Below are positions 34,317 to 46,942 of a DNA stretch of 64,000 nt, one piece after another. Both the position numbers and the translations under genes were made by a program. Origin of the DNA: Phylloscopus collybita (lineage: Eukaryota; Chordata; Aves; Passeriformes; Phylloscopidae); the NCBI GenBank assembly GCA_027886175.1, contig JAJNNQ010000024.1, positions 32,033,001 to 32,097,000 on the forward strand, written 5' to 3'. How positions within the stretch are numbered: position 1 is the stretch's first letter; each line of letters opens with the position of its first letter. Under the pieces are notes generated by a model, which did not search any database, was not told the DNA's origin, and saw nothing but the letters and a program-made list of their open reading frames with translations.

Positions 34317-37300
34317 TCACACAGTTACTGCTGCAGCTTCACAAATCCGATGACTCAGCCAATGCGATGCGACATCGTTCCAGTTTTTGAGAGTTAGTTG
34401 AAATGCATGGATTACAGTGCAATTTTCACCAGGTAAATTATTTGGTTCTCCATATCCCCAGAACCTGGGACAAAGACAGGCTTGTTACTCCTCAGTGTGC
34501 ACTGTAAAGCCCTGCTGGAAAAGGCCACAGCAGGATGCAAGGCTTGAAGGGAAGAGACAGAAACTCCCAGTGCTGATTCATGGACAAAAGCAGTGCCCTT
34601 GCTCCCTTTCTGATATCCCACTGGCTCCAGTGTCACATGGAAACCTGCCTCCCTCCTACAGCCTTCCAGCACAACAGGGCCCTGCTCCATCCATCTGGGG
34701 GAACTGATCAGCACCACTCACCCCATGCACCTCACACCCAGCAGAGGCCCGTGTCGGCCTGCAGGGCGAGTTTCTTCTCCAGAAGAAGACACAGCAAGGA
34801 CAGTCCTGGTGCTCTCTCCCTGTGCCCCATGGCTTTCCCTGCCTTTCAGCACAGGCCATTTTGTGCATACAGGTGCAGTGAATGGAGGTCAGGCTAGGCT
34901 GGTCCTCAGGGTTCTGAAGGGTTCTTGCTGCCAGCAGTTTGGAGTTTTTTCTTTGCCTCCAGCATTGACTTCCAAGTCACAGGGAGTAAATTCATAACCA
35001 ATAACCAGCACAGATGGGGCCATGTGAACCTGGTGTCCTGCACAGCCCTCTCCTGCTGTATCTTTGATCTCTCACAAGGAAGCAATCTCTCACAATGATG
35101 AGAGTCCCCTCTCATGCACCAGCTGAACCTCTCACATCTTCCCTACTTTCTTTCCCAGCCAGGAGTCACAGCAAACACTCTTCATCCAGAGATACTCACG
35201 CTGCTGTCCCATTGTATGGAGTCTTGTCCACCCATTGCCACTGGCCCACCTTCTCTGCAAACAGACCAATGTAGAAATACTCTCTTCTTGGAGATTGCTG
35301 TATTTCCTCAGAGAGGAAAGCCTGTCAATCAGAGAGAGTGCAAGATCCATGAGGGGCAGGAGCGAGCACAGGGAGGCACCAGGAGTCCCAGTGGGGTGGG
35401 GCTGGTGGCAGAGGGAGGGGCTGGTGCTGCAGAGGTGCAGACAGGACATTCCCCCTCCCTGCAGGACAAGGAGGGCCTCTGAGTCCCCTGCAGGGCCAGC
35501 ACTGTGTCTCTGCCTGCTGGGTCCCTCTCTCAGCCCTGAGCACGTACCTGCTCTGCCTTGCTGTTGATCACCACCAGCTGGGAGCCCATCCCAGTGCAGT
35601 TCTGCTCACTCTCAGCCCAGTTCATCTTATCAAGGGACAGGAAGTAGCAGCTTCCCTGAAACCTTCTCCAGCCCCTTGGGCAGCACGTCCAGCCTCGGCC
35701 TGTGCAAGGAGAGGACAGAGAGATGGAGGCTACTGGCAGGAGATGGTGACTGCAAAGATCCAGGTTTTCCAGGGACAGTGCTCATGTCCTCCTTAGAGAC
35801 TTTTCCCAAGAGAATGTGCTTGAAAACTCAGGGAGAGTACAGACATTCCTTCCCATGGCTTTGGGGTCTGACCAGTGAGCTTTGTGTACTCCAAGCTGTG
35901 GTATTCCTTGTGAGGGGATCTCAGGTCTGGAGAAGGTTCTTTGGGTGCTGTGGTTTGACTTGTCCTGGTACAGCCTCCTGGAGGCCTTTAGCCCCAAGGA
36001 GGAGGGGACATTGCCAGCACTGACCTGTGCCTTGTGGCACCGCTGAGTCGCACTTCCACTCCGAGAACTGCTGCTGCAGGGCTGTGGGCTGGGCACTGCT
36101 GTGGCAGAAGGGAACCACTGCCAAGGGAGAGAGCAAAGGCAGCAGGATTAGCCCTTCCTCCCAGCTCCTCACACGGCATCTCTGGCCCCTTGGCTCTCCT
36201 GCCCCCATTTCCCCACCCAGCACTGTCCCAGCTGTCCCCTCTCCTGGCCCAAAGCAGTGGCACAGCTGCCTTCCCAGCCAGACAGAGACTGACTTCCAAG
36301 TCAGACAGCAGAAGGAGCCCTGGAAGCACATCCCACGGAGGAGGTGCCACACACAGTGGGCAGCACTGCTCCCAGCCAAGCACAGCCACTCTGCCATGCA
36401 CACAGCTACAGCCCAGCTGCCAGCCTACAAAGCAGCCTCTCACTCTCAGTTTGTCTCTTCCTAAACTACACATCAGCAGGCATTTGGAGGAGTCCCCATC
36501 AGCTGGGCCTGTTCCATCAGCAGCACACAGTGAAGGTGAAGGTGATCACACACAGCTGGAGCTGCTGAAACCAGGGTGGAGCATAAACTCCTGGGACTCA
36601 CTAGCTCCCAGTCTGTGGGGAATAATGCACTGTGGCTGACAGGCCACAGGCACTGTCTGAAGGATTTACTGTGCCTCAGACCCTCAGGAGTATGGATTAG
36701 GAGCTGGTCAGGGTGTGCTTAACAACCCAGATGTCCCTTGTCATCAGTCATTTAATGTAGAAATATTTTTCCTTGTGAGCAGAACTATCATGGTGGCTGC
36801 AGGGCCTGGTGAGTGAATTGCTGTACTGGAGGAAGGCTCAGAGGAGATGGGCAAGGGCAATGCCTGGCTCAGCACCCCCATTGCCACTAAAGGTGACCTT
36901 ATCCCTACCCAGAGAGAAAGGATGGGAAGAGAGATGCCTTTTGGTTTAGTTCAGCTGAGGGATTGGAGCTGCTGTGGAAGTGTTAATCCCTGTAGGGATC
37001 AAAAGGGGTCAGTGTCTTCCTCAGTTTGCCATGAAACCTCTGCTTGCTGAGAGACACTGCTACTGCCTTAGCCTCCCTGAGGAAGCAGGATAGGAAATCA
37101 TTGGCTCACGGTGCTCTGGAAACTCTTCCCTCAGGGCAGTGTTGTCCAAGCTCTCAGCTCATGCACACTGAGAGAGCAAACTGCTCTGAGAGCCTTGCTG
37201 CCAGCACAGGCAGCTCCTTCCACAGCCAGCTTATCCCAGAGACCTGCCTTATGCCCAGAGATTCAAATGGTGCATTAAAAGCTACAGATCCATTCTCACC

Positions 37301-38507
37301 AAACATGAGGCTGCATGAGAAGGGATCTCTGACCTGTGTTTTGGTGAAGGGCATTTGCCTGCTGGCAGAGGGACTAGGACAGGCCTTTCCACCTGACAAA
37401 AAGCAGTCACCTGAGCCCTTCATCCCAAGGGAATTCAGAGACCCTGGAACTCACCAAGGCAGATGGTCACAAAGGCGGCTTTGATGGCAAGGGCAAAACT
37501 GAGGAAGAGCCAGATGTTCAGCCAGGAGCAGCTTCTCTCTTCTGCTGGGGCTGAAAAGCACAAAGCAAGAGTGAGCAGGTGCCAGCCCAGAGCTGGGGGC
37601 AGGATGAGCCAGTGGCTCTGTACCCCAACACCCTGCTGGTCCCTTGTTGCAAGGGCTGGGGAGCCCCAGAGGTGCTGGAAGCAGGTCCTGCTGCCTGTCA
37701 CTAGCAGTGCCTCAGAGCCACAGAGTGCAGGAGCATAGGGGCTGCCCTGAGGCTGCTGCCTCATTTCCCTGTTTCATCAGGAGACCTGCCTGTACTCTGC
37801 CCAAGCCTCACCCCCTCCTTGTCCTGTCAGACCTCCTTTCTCCTCAACACATCTTCCTCGTTGCCTTCCATATCCCCTGTCTGTCACAGATGGCTCTTTC
37901 TGGATCTCCCTGCTGTTCCTCTCTCTTGAGAGCTTCTTTCTCTCACTGCCTGTGTTTTGCCTCTGGCCCGTGAGCCCCTTTCTGCAGTGGCACCGTCCCC
38001 CAGAGGAGTGACTGCCCAGCTCAGGCTGTGCACAGCCAGACACACAGAAGGGATTGTTTGCACAGGGGGAAAAGGCACTTGGGAGCTCTTGGCAGAGCCC
38101 TGGCTGGGTTGTCCTTTGAGACAGCAGAGATGGGAGCAGGGACTTGTGCTCAGCGTGACACAGAGAGCTTCCCCAGGGGAAACACAGAAGGATGGCAGCC
38201 TTCAGCCCCACTCTTTGCAGACAAACCACTGAAGGGAATAGCAGGGCACGGTCTGCCTGGACTTCCCTTCCCCCTGGCTCTAGGAAAAAGGTCATTCTGC
38301 CAGCCTGGCCCGTGCCCACTTCCCTCATCTCTTGCTTTGCTCTTGTCCTAAGCCCCACGTGCTTTAGGAGGCCGGCCACGGCACGGTGCCTAGGATCCGT
38401 GCCAGCCCTGTCTTTCCCCCAGCTCCTCTGACAGGAGGAGAGAAAGGAAGGAAGGTTTGGGGGTTACCTGCAGCTCCAGGGCTGACTCTGCCTTGCTCAT
38501 TCCTCAT
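34317..38507 (-). CDS. Lectin gene C: activating-type C-type lectin receptor
   Basis: Predicted 216 aa. Exons: tail 38468-38507, transmembrane 37455-37550, neck 36025-36117, lectin-1 35548-35699, lectin-2 35200-35321, lectin-3 34317-34464. GT/AG junctions are intact with phases 1,1,1,0,2, and no stop interrupts the frame. The tail is MRNEQGRVSPGAA. The membrane segment holds a Lys (FALAIKAAFV), predicting pairing with an ITAM adaptor such as FcR-gamma or DAP12. The neck ends [14 protein letters not shown], with a cysteine that could dimerise. Lectin-1 reads [20 protein letters not shown]. Lectin-2 has the short variable loop SPRREYFYIGLF and [13 protein letters not shown]. Lectin-3 has YGEPNNLPGENC and NWNDVASHWLSHRICE. 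It keeps EPN and WND, the mannose-type calcium motifs, but lacks the cysteine that normally pairs with GENC. Neighbouring gene D and broken gene B share its tail and membrane exons almost exactly. Confidence 0.85.
34769..35135 (-). repeat. Type II intron segment, copy in gene C
   Basis: About 340 bp in the intron between lectin-2 and lectin-3, starting TTTCTTCTCCAGAAGAAGAC, nearly identical to 57201-57565 in gene E. Genes B and D carry a much shorter alternative at this place (about 18909-18950 and 42151-42190). Confidence 0.8.
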
Positions 38508-41500
38508 CTCCACAAGAGGATCACTCTTCTCCAAGGGTCCCTGTGAGCAGTGTGGCCACAAACACAGCCTTCCTCCTGCACAGGGCACCTCCCACACTGG
38601 TGAGGGGCCTTCCCAGGCTCTAATCTGATGTGCTGAAAAAGCCATATCCTGGGTGTACACCACAGCACAGGGAGATTGGGGAACTTCCATCATTACCCTG
38701 GCACAACATTTCACACAATACTCATTGCAGCTCAGAAGCTCCCCAAGGCAAATGAAAACAGATGAAGGGGAGCATCAGTGCAGCTCAAACAGTCTCCCTT
38801 TGCACAGCCTCAAGCAGTTTCACAGGTCATCCATGGCCTTCCCTCTCTGGTGCCTGCTCTTTCCTGCAGAGGGTCCATGTCTGTGAAAATACAGACAGGG
38901 GCAGGTAGATTTGGCATTTGCTGGCAAAGGGCTCAACCCAGCTGGCAAAAGGGAGCCCAAAATGGCAGGAAAGCAGATCTGTGAGTCAGTCTGGGCAGTG
39001 TCCGTGGGCATCCTGAGCCCAGAAATCCAGAGCACAACAGAGAACTTGCTAACATTGTTTGATTGAATTCCATTGGAAGAGAGGTTTGGGCTTCAGCAAA
39101 GGGGCTCAATATTATTGTAAGAAGTGAGCCCAGATTCCATCTTCTACCTGGGGGAAAAGCCAACTCTTTCTTCACAGCACTTAGTTGATACAGTTTTCTC
39201 AGACCTCATGTCCAACACCTGTTGGCTGGGAGTTTTCTTACTGCTGCATTTGTTGGTCAGAAGGTCATTTGTGCCTGCCTGCTAAGATTCCAGGGGTTTC
39301 CATTTTTCCTTTATGGCTTCTCCTGGAACAGATTGGATTGTTTACACAGATGCACTTGGTTTCCACCCCAAGCATAGGCTGTTGTCTAAAGGAACCTTTC
39401 ATACCAAGATGAGCTCTGCGTGGGAACTTGCCAATTGCTGACCTACACTTAGAAGAGATGGCAGGCTAGCTACTCATTTATTACAGCAGGCCTGATTTCA
39501 TGAGGCCTTTCTGTTACATTTCTTCCCCCTGCCACAAGACAAGATGACCTGGCACTGTGGGGCAGAGGGATCACTGGGCACAGCCAGAGTCAGCCTGTGT
39601 GCATGACAGATGGTGAAGTCTCACTTCCTTGTGAGTGCAGAATGCTGCAGACATGGGTGGAACAGAGATGGGAACACAGCCTTGGCTCTTGTTCCATCAT
39701 ATGGTTGGTCCCTGTGGAGAGGGATGCAGGGATGCAGGGTCACAGGAGTGGGAGAGCTCCTAGCAAGAACACAGGCATTTCAGCTGAAGCATCAGACCAT
39801 CAGGGCACAGAAATGCTTACAAGTGAGGACAAGCAAAAGCTCAGTGTAGAAGAGATCCTCCCATTCTGTCATTTTGTGCACAACACGCTGCAGGCAGGCT
39901 CAGACCCTGCATTTCTAAACACCTCTGTGTCCCTAATGTGCACGAGCTCTCACCCCACATAAAAGCACATTCACAAGACTGGTGCAGCCTCCCACCAGCC
40001 CCCCAGGAAGTGCAGCTGCAAGAACACATCCCCTTAGTGGAGGCAGAGGTTCCCCAGGTCCTAAACACTTCCCACTGTGAGAGATGTGGGGTTGGTGTGT
40101 AGGCACACCTCTTCCAGCAGCCTGTGAAGCACAGGTGAAAGCCCAGGGTGACACTGTCACAATGCTGAGCTGTGGCTCTGTGCCTGCTGCAGCCCTCAGT
40201 GCCCTGAGTGAGGTCACCCACGGCCCTCAGCTGCCAGGGAGCTTCTGACAGACAGACAGAGCTGCAGAGCCCCCAGAGCTCAATGGCCACTTCCTTCCCA
40301 CTTCTCTCTCCTCCCTCTCTTCAACTCCTCTGGCTTCTTCTCCACTTTGTTTTCAGCCTCTTTCTTCTGTGCCTCAGCAGCCTTTCCCTCGTGCCCTGGT
40401 TACTGTTAAGGGAGGGGTCATGTTCTTCCTTAACAGCAGTGGTTTGGGGGGAAATGCCCCCTCACATAGTTGTGGGTATTCAAGTCACACAGCTGCTTGC
40501 ATTCACACTCCTGTTTTATCCCTTGCTGCTGTCCAGGCCACTGGGAGAGGGGAGAAGCATCACAGCCCCAGAGGGGCTGCGGAGAGCACGGTGGTCGTGT
40601 TCCCACCCCAGGACACCAAGGAACATCAAGTGGCATCAGAGAAGGAGTTAGTTCTGCATCAGATACACATCTGCACTGAGACCTCGAGAGGACTGGGACA
40701 CCAGGCAGCAGGGGAAGGCAGGATATTTGCAGCACTGCACTTCTCCAGTTCCCTGATACCACCACAGGTCTCTGCTGACGACTGCTTTCTCACAGCTGCC
40801 TGTGACACGTGTTCACATCTGCTTGTGTTACTGACTGTATCCTGTGGGGTGAAGGCAAAGCCCTGCAAGTGTCAATACTGCAGCAGGGAGAAGAGCCTTG
40901 TTGAGAGGGACTTCTTGCACAAGAATGCAGTGATAGCACAAAATGGCTTTAACCTGACAGAAGGTAGGTTCCAATTAAAGATGAGCAAGGAACACATTAC
41001 TGTGAGGCACTGGAACCAGTTGCCCAGAGGAGCTGTGGATGTCCCATCCCTGAAATGTTCAAGGCCTGGCCAGATGGGGATGTGGACAGCCTGGTCTAGT
41101 GGAAGGTGTCCCTGCCCATGACCTAGGAGGACTGAAGCGAGACGATCCTTCCAAGTCCCTTCCAACCCAAACCATTCCATGATTCCCAGATTAGACCCCA
41201 GCAGATTAGGGATGGGAAAGGAAGAGAGAGATGCACACAGAGCACAGGACTTTCTTTCATTGGTGGTGTATTTTCTCTTGCCAAGGATTTCAGAATCTGT
41301 TCAGCAAAGCCAGTACAGCTGGAGGACACTTTGTGTGTGACACAACAAACAGCAAACAGCTCTGCTCAAGGAGACAAAGGACATTGACTCTCTGGAGATC
41401 TGTCTTCCATTCCTGTGTCTTCTTCCTGGAGAAGTCCATCTCTTTTCAGCCAGAGGCCCCTGGACCCCATCAGGGAGAAGAGCACACAGGAAGACAGGAC

Positions 41501-41702
41501 CTGCTTTGATGAGCCTGAGCCCTCCTGTGTTCCCTGAGCCACCACCCCATGCACTGGGGATGCTGGACAAAGCTCACTGCACTTCCACACACACGCTCCC
41601 ACCCTGCACAGTGAAGGAAGATGTGTCAGAGCTCTCCACCCCTCCCAACACAGCCAGCTCACTGCTCAGCTCCCAGCTTTGCTCAGGACAGAGGTGTTTC
41701 CA
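38508..41702. other. Array spacer between genes C and D
   Basis: Matches 15268-18452 and 31725-34316 closely, and includes a CR1 end at 40880-41185. Repeated open frames on both strands have no recognisable product. Confidence 0.55.
40880..41185 (+). mobile_element. CR1 LINE 3' fragment (array unit 4)
   Basis: Same CR1 end as at 17630 and 33485, about 0.5 kb past the stop of gene D. It ends CCAAACCATTCCATGATTCC. Confidence 0.85.
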
Positions 41703-44700
41703 TCACACAGTTACTGCTGCAGCTTCACAAATCCGATGATAGTTCAAACATCTGACGTCATTCCAGTTGTTGGGCAGTTCTGTATCCCTATGGATTATAA
41801 CACATTTCTCATCAAGGACTTCTGAAGGTTCTCCTTTTCGCCAGAACCTGGGACAGAGACAGGCTTGTTACTCCTCAGTGTGCACTGTAAAGCTGGAAAA
41901 GGCCACAGCAGGATGCAAGGCTTGAAGGGAAGAGACAGAAAATCCCACTACTGATTCATGGACAGAAGCAGTGCCCTTGCTCCCTTTCTGATATCCCACT
42001 GGCTCCAGTGTCACATGGAAACCTGCCTCCCTCCTACAGCCTTCCAGCACAACAGGGCCCTGCTCCATCCCTCTGGGGGAACTGATCAGCACCACTCACC
42101 CCATGCACCTCACACCCAGCAGAGGCCCGTGTCGGCCTACAGGGGGAGATCATGACAACTTCCTTTGTTGCACCAACAGGCACCTTCACACCTTCCCTAC
42201 TTTCTTTCCCAGCCAGGAGTCATTCCAAGCACTCTTCATCCAGAGATACTCACGCTGCTGTCCCATTGTACGGAGTCTTGTCCACCCACTGCCACTGGCC
42301 CACCTCCTCTGCAAACAGACCAATGTAGAAATTGTCTGGTTTAGGGTCTTTAGATTGCTTTATCTGCTCAGAGAGGAAAACCTGGCAATCAGAGAGAGTG
42401 CAAGATCCATGAGGGGCAGGAGCCAGCACAGGGAGGCACCAGGAGTCCCAGTGGGGTGGGGCTGGTGGCAGAGGGAGGGGCTGGTGCTGCAGAGGTGCAA
42501 ACAGGACATTCCCCCTCCCTGCAGGACAAGGAGGGCCTCTGAGTCCCCTGCAGGGCCCAATGCTGTGTCTCTGCCTGCTGGGTCCCTCTCTCAGCCCTGA
42601 GCACGTACCTGCTCTGCCTTGCTGTTGATCACCACCAGCTGGGAGCCCATCCCAGTGCAGTTCTGCTCACTCTCAGCCCAGTTCATCTTATCAAGGGACA
42701 GGAAGTAGCAGCTTCCCTGGAACATTCTCCAGCCCCTTGGGCAGCACGTCCAGCCTCGGCCTGTGCAGGAAGAGGACAGAGAGATGGAGGCTACTGGCAG
42801 GAGATGGTGACTGCAAAGATCCAGGTTTTCCAGGGACAGTGCTCATGTCCTCCTTAGAGACTTTTCCCAAGAGAATGTGCTTGAAAACTCAGGGAGAGTA
42901 CAGACATTCCTTACATTCCTTCCCATGGCTCTGGGGTATGACCAGTGAGCTTTGTGTACTCCAAGCTGTGGTAATCCTTGTGAGGGGATCTCAGGTCTGG
43001 AGAAAGTTCTTTGGGTGATGTGGTTTGACTTGTCCTGGTACAGCCTCCTGGAGGCCTTTAGCCCCAAGGAGGAGGGGACATTGCCAGCACTGACCTGTGC
43101 CTTGTGGCACCGCTGAGTCGTACTTCCACTCCGAGAACTGCTGCTGCAGGGCTGTGGGCTGGGCACTGCTGTGGCAGAAGGGAACCACTGCCAAGGGAGA
43201 GAGCAAAGGCAGCAGGATTAGCCCTTCCTCCCAGCTCCTCACACAGCATCTGTGGCCCCTTGGCTCTCCTGCCCCCATTTCCCCACCCAGCACGGTCCCA
43301 GCTGTCCCCTCTCCTGGCCCAAAGCAGTGGCACAGCTGCCTTCCCAGCCAGACAGAGACTGACTTCCAAGTCAGACAGCAGAAGGAGCCCTGGAAGCACA
43401 TCCCACGGAGGAGGTGCCACACACAGTGGGCAGCACTGCTCCCAGCCAAGCACAGCCACTCTGCCATGCACACAGCTACAGCCCAGCTGCCAGCCTACAA
43501 AGCAGCCTCTCACTCTCAGTTTGTCTCTTTCTAAACTACACATCAGCAGGCATTTGGAGGAGTCCCCATCAGCTGGGCCTGTTCCATCAGCAGCACACAG
43601 TGAAGGTGAAGGTGATCACACACAGCTGGAGCTGCTGAAACCAGGGTGGAGCATAAACTCCTGGGACTCACTAGCTCCCAGTCTGTGGGGAATAATGCAC
43701 TGTGGCTGACAGGCCACAGCCACTGTCTGAAGGATTTACTGTGCCTCAGACCCTCAGGAGTATGGATTAGGAGCTGGCCAGGGTGTGCTTAACAACCCAG
43801 ATGTCCCTTGTCATCAGTCATTTAATGTAGAAATATTTTTCCTTGTTAGCAGAACAATCATGGTGGCTGCAGGGCCTGGTGAGTGAATTGCTGTACTGGA
43901 GAAAGGCTCAGATGAGATGGGCAAGGGCAATGCCTGGCTGAGCACCCCCATTGCCACTAAAGGTGACCTTATCCCTACCCAGAGAGAAAGGATGGGAAGA
44001 GAGATGCCTTTTGGTTTAGTTCAGCTGAGGGATTGGAGCTGCTGTGGAAGTGTTAATCCCTGTAGGGATCAAAAGGGGTCAGTGTCTTCCTCAGTTTGCC
44101 ATGAAACCTCTGCTTGCTGAGGGACACTGCTACTGCCTTAGCCTTCCTGAGGAAGCAGGATAGGAAATCATTGGCTCACGGTGCTCTGGAAACTCTTCCC
44201 TCAGGGCAGTGTTGTCCAAGCTCTCAGCTCATGCACACTGAGAGAGCAAACTGCTCTGAGAGCCTTGCTGCCAGCACAGGCAGCTCCTTCCACAGCCAGC
44301 TTATCCCAGAGACCTGCCTTATGCCCAGAGATTCAAATGGTGCATTAAAAGCTACAGATCCATTCTCACCAAACATGAGGCTGCATGAGAAGGGATCTCT
44401 GACCTGTGTTTTGGTGAAGGGCATTTGCCTGCTGGCAGAGGGACTAGGACAGGCCTTTCCACCTGACAAAAAGCAGTCACCTGAGCCCTTCATCCCAAGG
44501 GAATTCAGAGACCCTGGAACTCACCAAGGCAGATGGTCACAAAGGCGGCTTTGATGGCAAGGGCAAAACTGAGGAAGAGCCAGATGTTCAGCCAGGAGCA
44601 GCTTCTCTCTTCTGCTGGGGCTGAAAAGCACAAAGCAAGAGTGAGCAGGTGCCAGCCCAGAGCTGGGGGCAGGATGAGCCAGTGGCTCTGTACCCCAACA

Positions 44701-45577
44701 CCCTGCTGGTCCCTTGTTGCAAGGGCTGGGGAGCCCCAGAGGTGCTGGAAGCAGGTCCTGCTGCCTGTCACTAGCAGTGCCTCAGAGCCACCGAGTGCAG
44801 CAGCACAGGGGCTGCCCTGAGGCTGCTGCCTCATTTCCCTGTTTATCAGGAGACCTGCCTGTACTCTGCCCAAGCCTCACTCCCTCCTTGTCCTGTCAGA
44901 CCTCCTTTCTCCTCAACACATCTTCCTCGTTGCCTTCCATATCCCCTGTCTGTCACAGATGGCTCTTTCTGGATCTCCCTGCTGTTCCTCTCTCTTGAGA
45001 GCTTCTTTCTCTCACTGCCTGTGTTTTGCCTCTGGCCCGTGAGCCCCTTTCTGCAGTGGCACCGTCCCCCAAAGGAGTGACTGCCCAGCTCAGGCTGTGC
45101 ACAGCCAGACATACAGAAGGGATTGTTTGCACAGAGGGAAAAGGCACTTGGGAGCTCTTGGCAGAGCCCTGGCTGGGTTGTCCTTTGAGACAGCAGAGAT
45201 GGGAGCAGGGACTTGTGCTCAGCGTGACACAGAGAGCTTCCCCAGGGGAAACACAGAAGGATGGCAGCCTTCAGCCCCACTCTTTGCAGACAAACCACTG
45301 AAGGGAATAGCAGGGCACGGTCTGCCTGGACTTCCCTTCCCCCTGGCTCTAGGAAAAAGGTCATTCTGCCAGCCTGGCCCGTGCCCACGTCCCTCATCTC
45401 TTGCTTTGCTCTTGTCCTAAGCCCCACGTGCTGGTAGGAGGCCGGCCACGGCACGGTGCCCAGGATCCGTGCCAGCCCTGTCTTTCCCCCAGCTCCTCTG
45501 ACAGGAGGAGAGAAAGGAAGGAAGGTTTGGGGGTTACCTGCAGCTCCAGGGCTGACTCTGCCTTGCTCATTCCTCAT
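41703..45577 (-). CDS. Lectin gene D: activating-type C-type lectin receptor
   Basis: Predicted 217 aa. Exons: tail 45538-45577, transmembrane 44525-44620, neck 43095-43187, lectin-1 42609-42760, lectin-2 42254-42381, lectin-3 41703-41847. The frame is continuous across canonical splice sites. Tail and membrane exons match gene C, including the membrane Lys (FALAIKAAFV). The neck differs at a telling site: [14 protein letters not shown], where the other B/C/E-type necks have Cys. Lectin-1 reads [15 protein letters not shown]. Lectin-2 carries the long loop KDPKPDNFYIGLF, as in gene B. Lectin-3 is the most distinct of the group: KGEPSEVLDEKC and NNWNDVRCLNYHRICE, one codon shorter than in B, C and E. 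It keeps all canonical cysteines, with EPS (as in human DCIR) instead of EPN. The difference from gene C is confined to an internal patch; both exon ends are identical. Confidence 0.85.
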
Positions 45578-46105
45578 CTCCGCAAGAGGATCACTCTTCT
45601 CCAAGGGTCCCTGTGAGCAGTGTGGCCACAAACACAGCCTTCCTCCTGCACAGGGCACCTCCCACACTGGTAGCTCTAATGTGATGTGCTGAAATAGCCA
45701 TGTCCTGGGTATACCCCATGGAGATTGGGGAACTTCCTTCATTTCCCTGCCAGGACATTTCACAAGATGCTCGTTGCAACATGAACTCACCGAGGCAAAT
45801 GAAAACAGATGAAGGGGAGCATCAGTGTAGCTCAAACAGTCTCCCTTTGCACAGCCTCAGGCAGTTTCACAGGTCATCCATGGCCTTCCCTCTCTGGTGT
45901 CTGCTCTTTCCTGCAGAGGGTCCATGTCTGTGGAAATACAGACAGGGGCAGATAGATTTGGCATTTACTGGCAAAGGGCTAAACCTGCTGAGCTCAGCTG
46001 GAGCCCAAAATGGCAGGAAAGCAGATCTGTGAGTCAGTCTGGGCAGTGTCCATGGGCATCCTGAGCCCAGAAATCCAAAGCACGACAGAGAACTTGCTAA
46101 CATTG
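45578..46105. other. Array spacer upstream of gene D, truncated
   Basis: Matches unit 3 from 38508 to about 39052 (...GAACTTGCTAACATT), then similarity ends sharply at about 46105. This is the right edge of the main array. Confidence 0.7.
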
Positions 46106-46940
46106 ACCAACATGGAGTGTGATGGGTAAGGCTGGGGTTGGTTCCAAGTACAAAGAGCAGCAAGTGTGATCATGTTCAGAAATTAACTTGGTGGAGGACA
46201 TTCTCCCTTTCCTGGTGGTTGATGGCAGTGTCTCCAGGAACCTGAATGCCCTAAGCAGTCCTGCTCTCCAGTTTCCTTGAATTCCAACTGATTTGAAGGG
46301 AAAGACTTATCTGCACCAGTGACATAAGGGCAAGTAGCCTGGAAGGAAATCCTAACAAAGCACAGGAGAAAACAGGTGAAAACACAGGAGAAGTGCCAGC
46401 ATCAGGGACAATACAGAAGAGGGAATTAATCCCAGAGAAAGTTGTTCCCTCTGTGCCTGGTTGCTTTGCCCTCCCACAGCCTGAAAAGCAGCCCCACAGC
46501 CCTGAGCTCCAGCAGTGTGTGAGGGTAGCCCATAGAGGCAGCTGTCAGGCTCTGCAACTTGTGCTGCATTTTCTGAGCTTTATCTTCAGCAGTAAAGATT
46601 AAATAAATCCAGGAGGACACTGGAGGATCCTTCTCATGGAGCTTTGTGAGAGTGGTTCTGGAGGACCCAAGGATGAGATGGATTCTGCTGGCTCTCACTC
46701 TCACCAATGAGGCAGAACTGTTGGGGATGTAGAGGCTGAGGTCTACTTTGTCTGCAGTGATTCTGACATGTTGGGACTCCAGGACCTGAGGTCTCAGGGC
46801 TCAGAGGGACGTGGACACAGACTCTTCCAGATCCTGATTCATCCCAAACTCCCAGGATGAATCACCCTTGCTCTCCTCCTCTCTCCTCCTAGGGGCAGCA
46901 ATCCTACATGGAATCCCACCTTCTTCCTCCTGTTCTTTAG
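46106..46940. other. Unassigned sequence after the array break
   Basis: No exon, repeat family or RNA gene recognised. Frames on both strands are short and without family resemblance. Confidence 0.35.
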
Positions 46941-46942
46941 CT

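Noticed and set aside
40369..41121. Plus-strand 250-codon frame
   Set aside because: Its 3' part runs into the CR1 fragment and it has no start context or family resemblance. The copy in unit 2 is split into shorter frames.
43104..43709. Plus-strand 201-codon frame recurring in units 3, 4 and 5
   Set aside because: It lies antisense to the neck exon and intron of the lectin genes, has no recognisable domain, and recurs only because the units are duplicates.
44846..45835. Minus-strand open frame of 329 codons
   Set aside because: It runs through the tail exon of gene D and straight on through a canonical GTAACC donor into intron. The matching frames in units 1-3 are broken at different points. 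It is a by-product of GC-rich, stop-poor intron.
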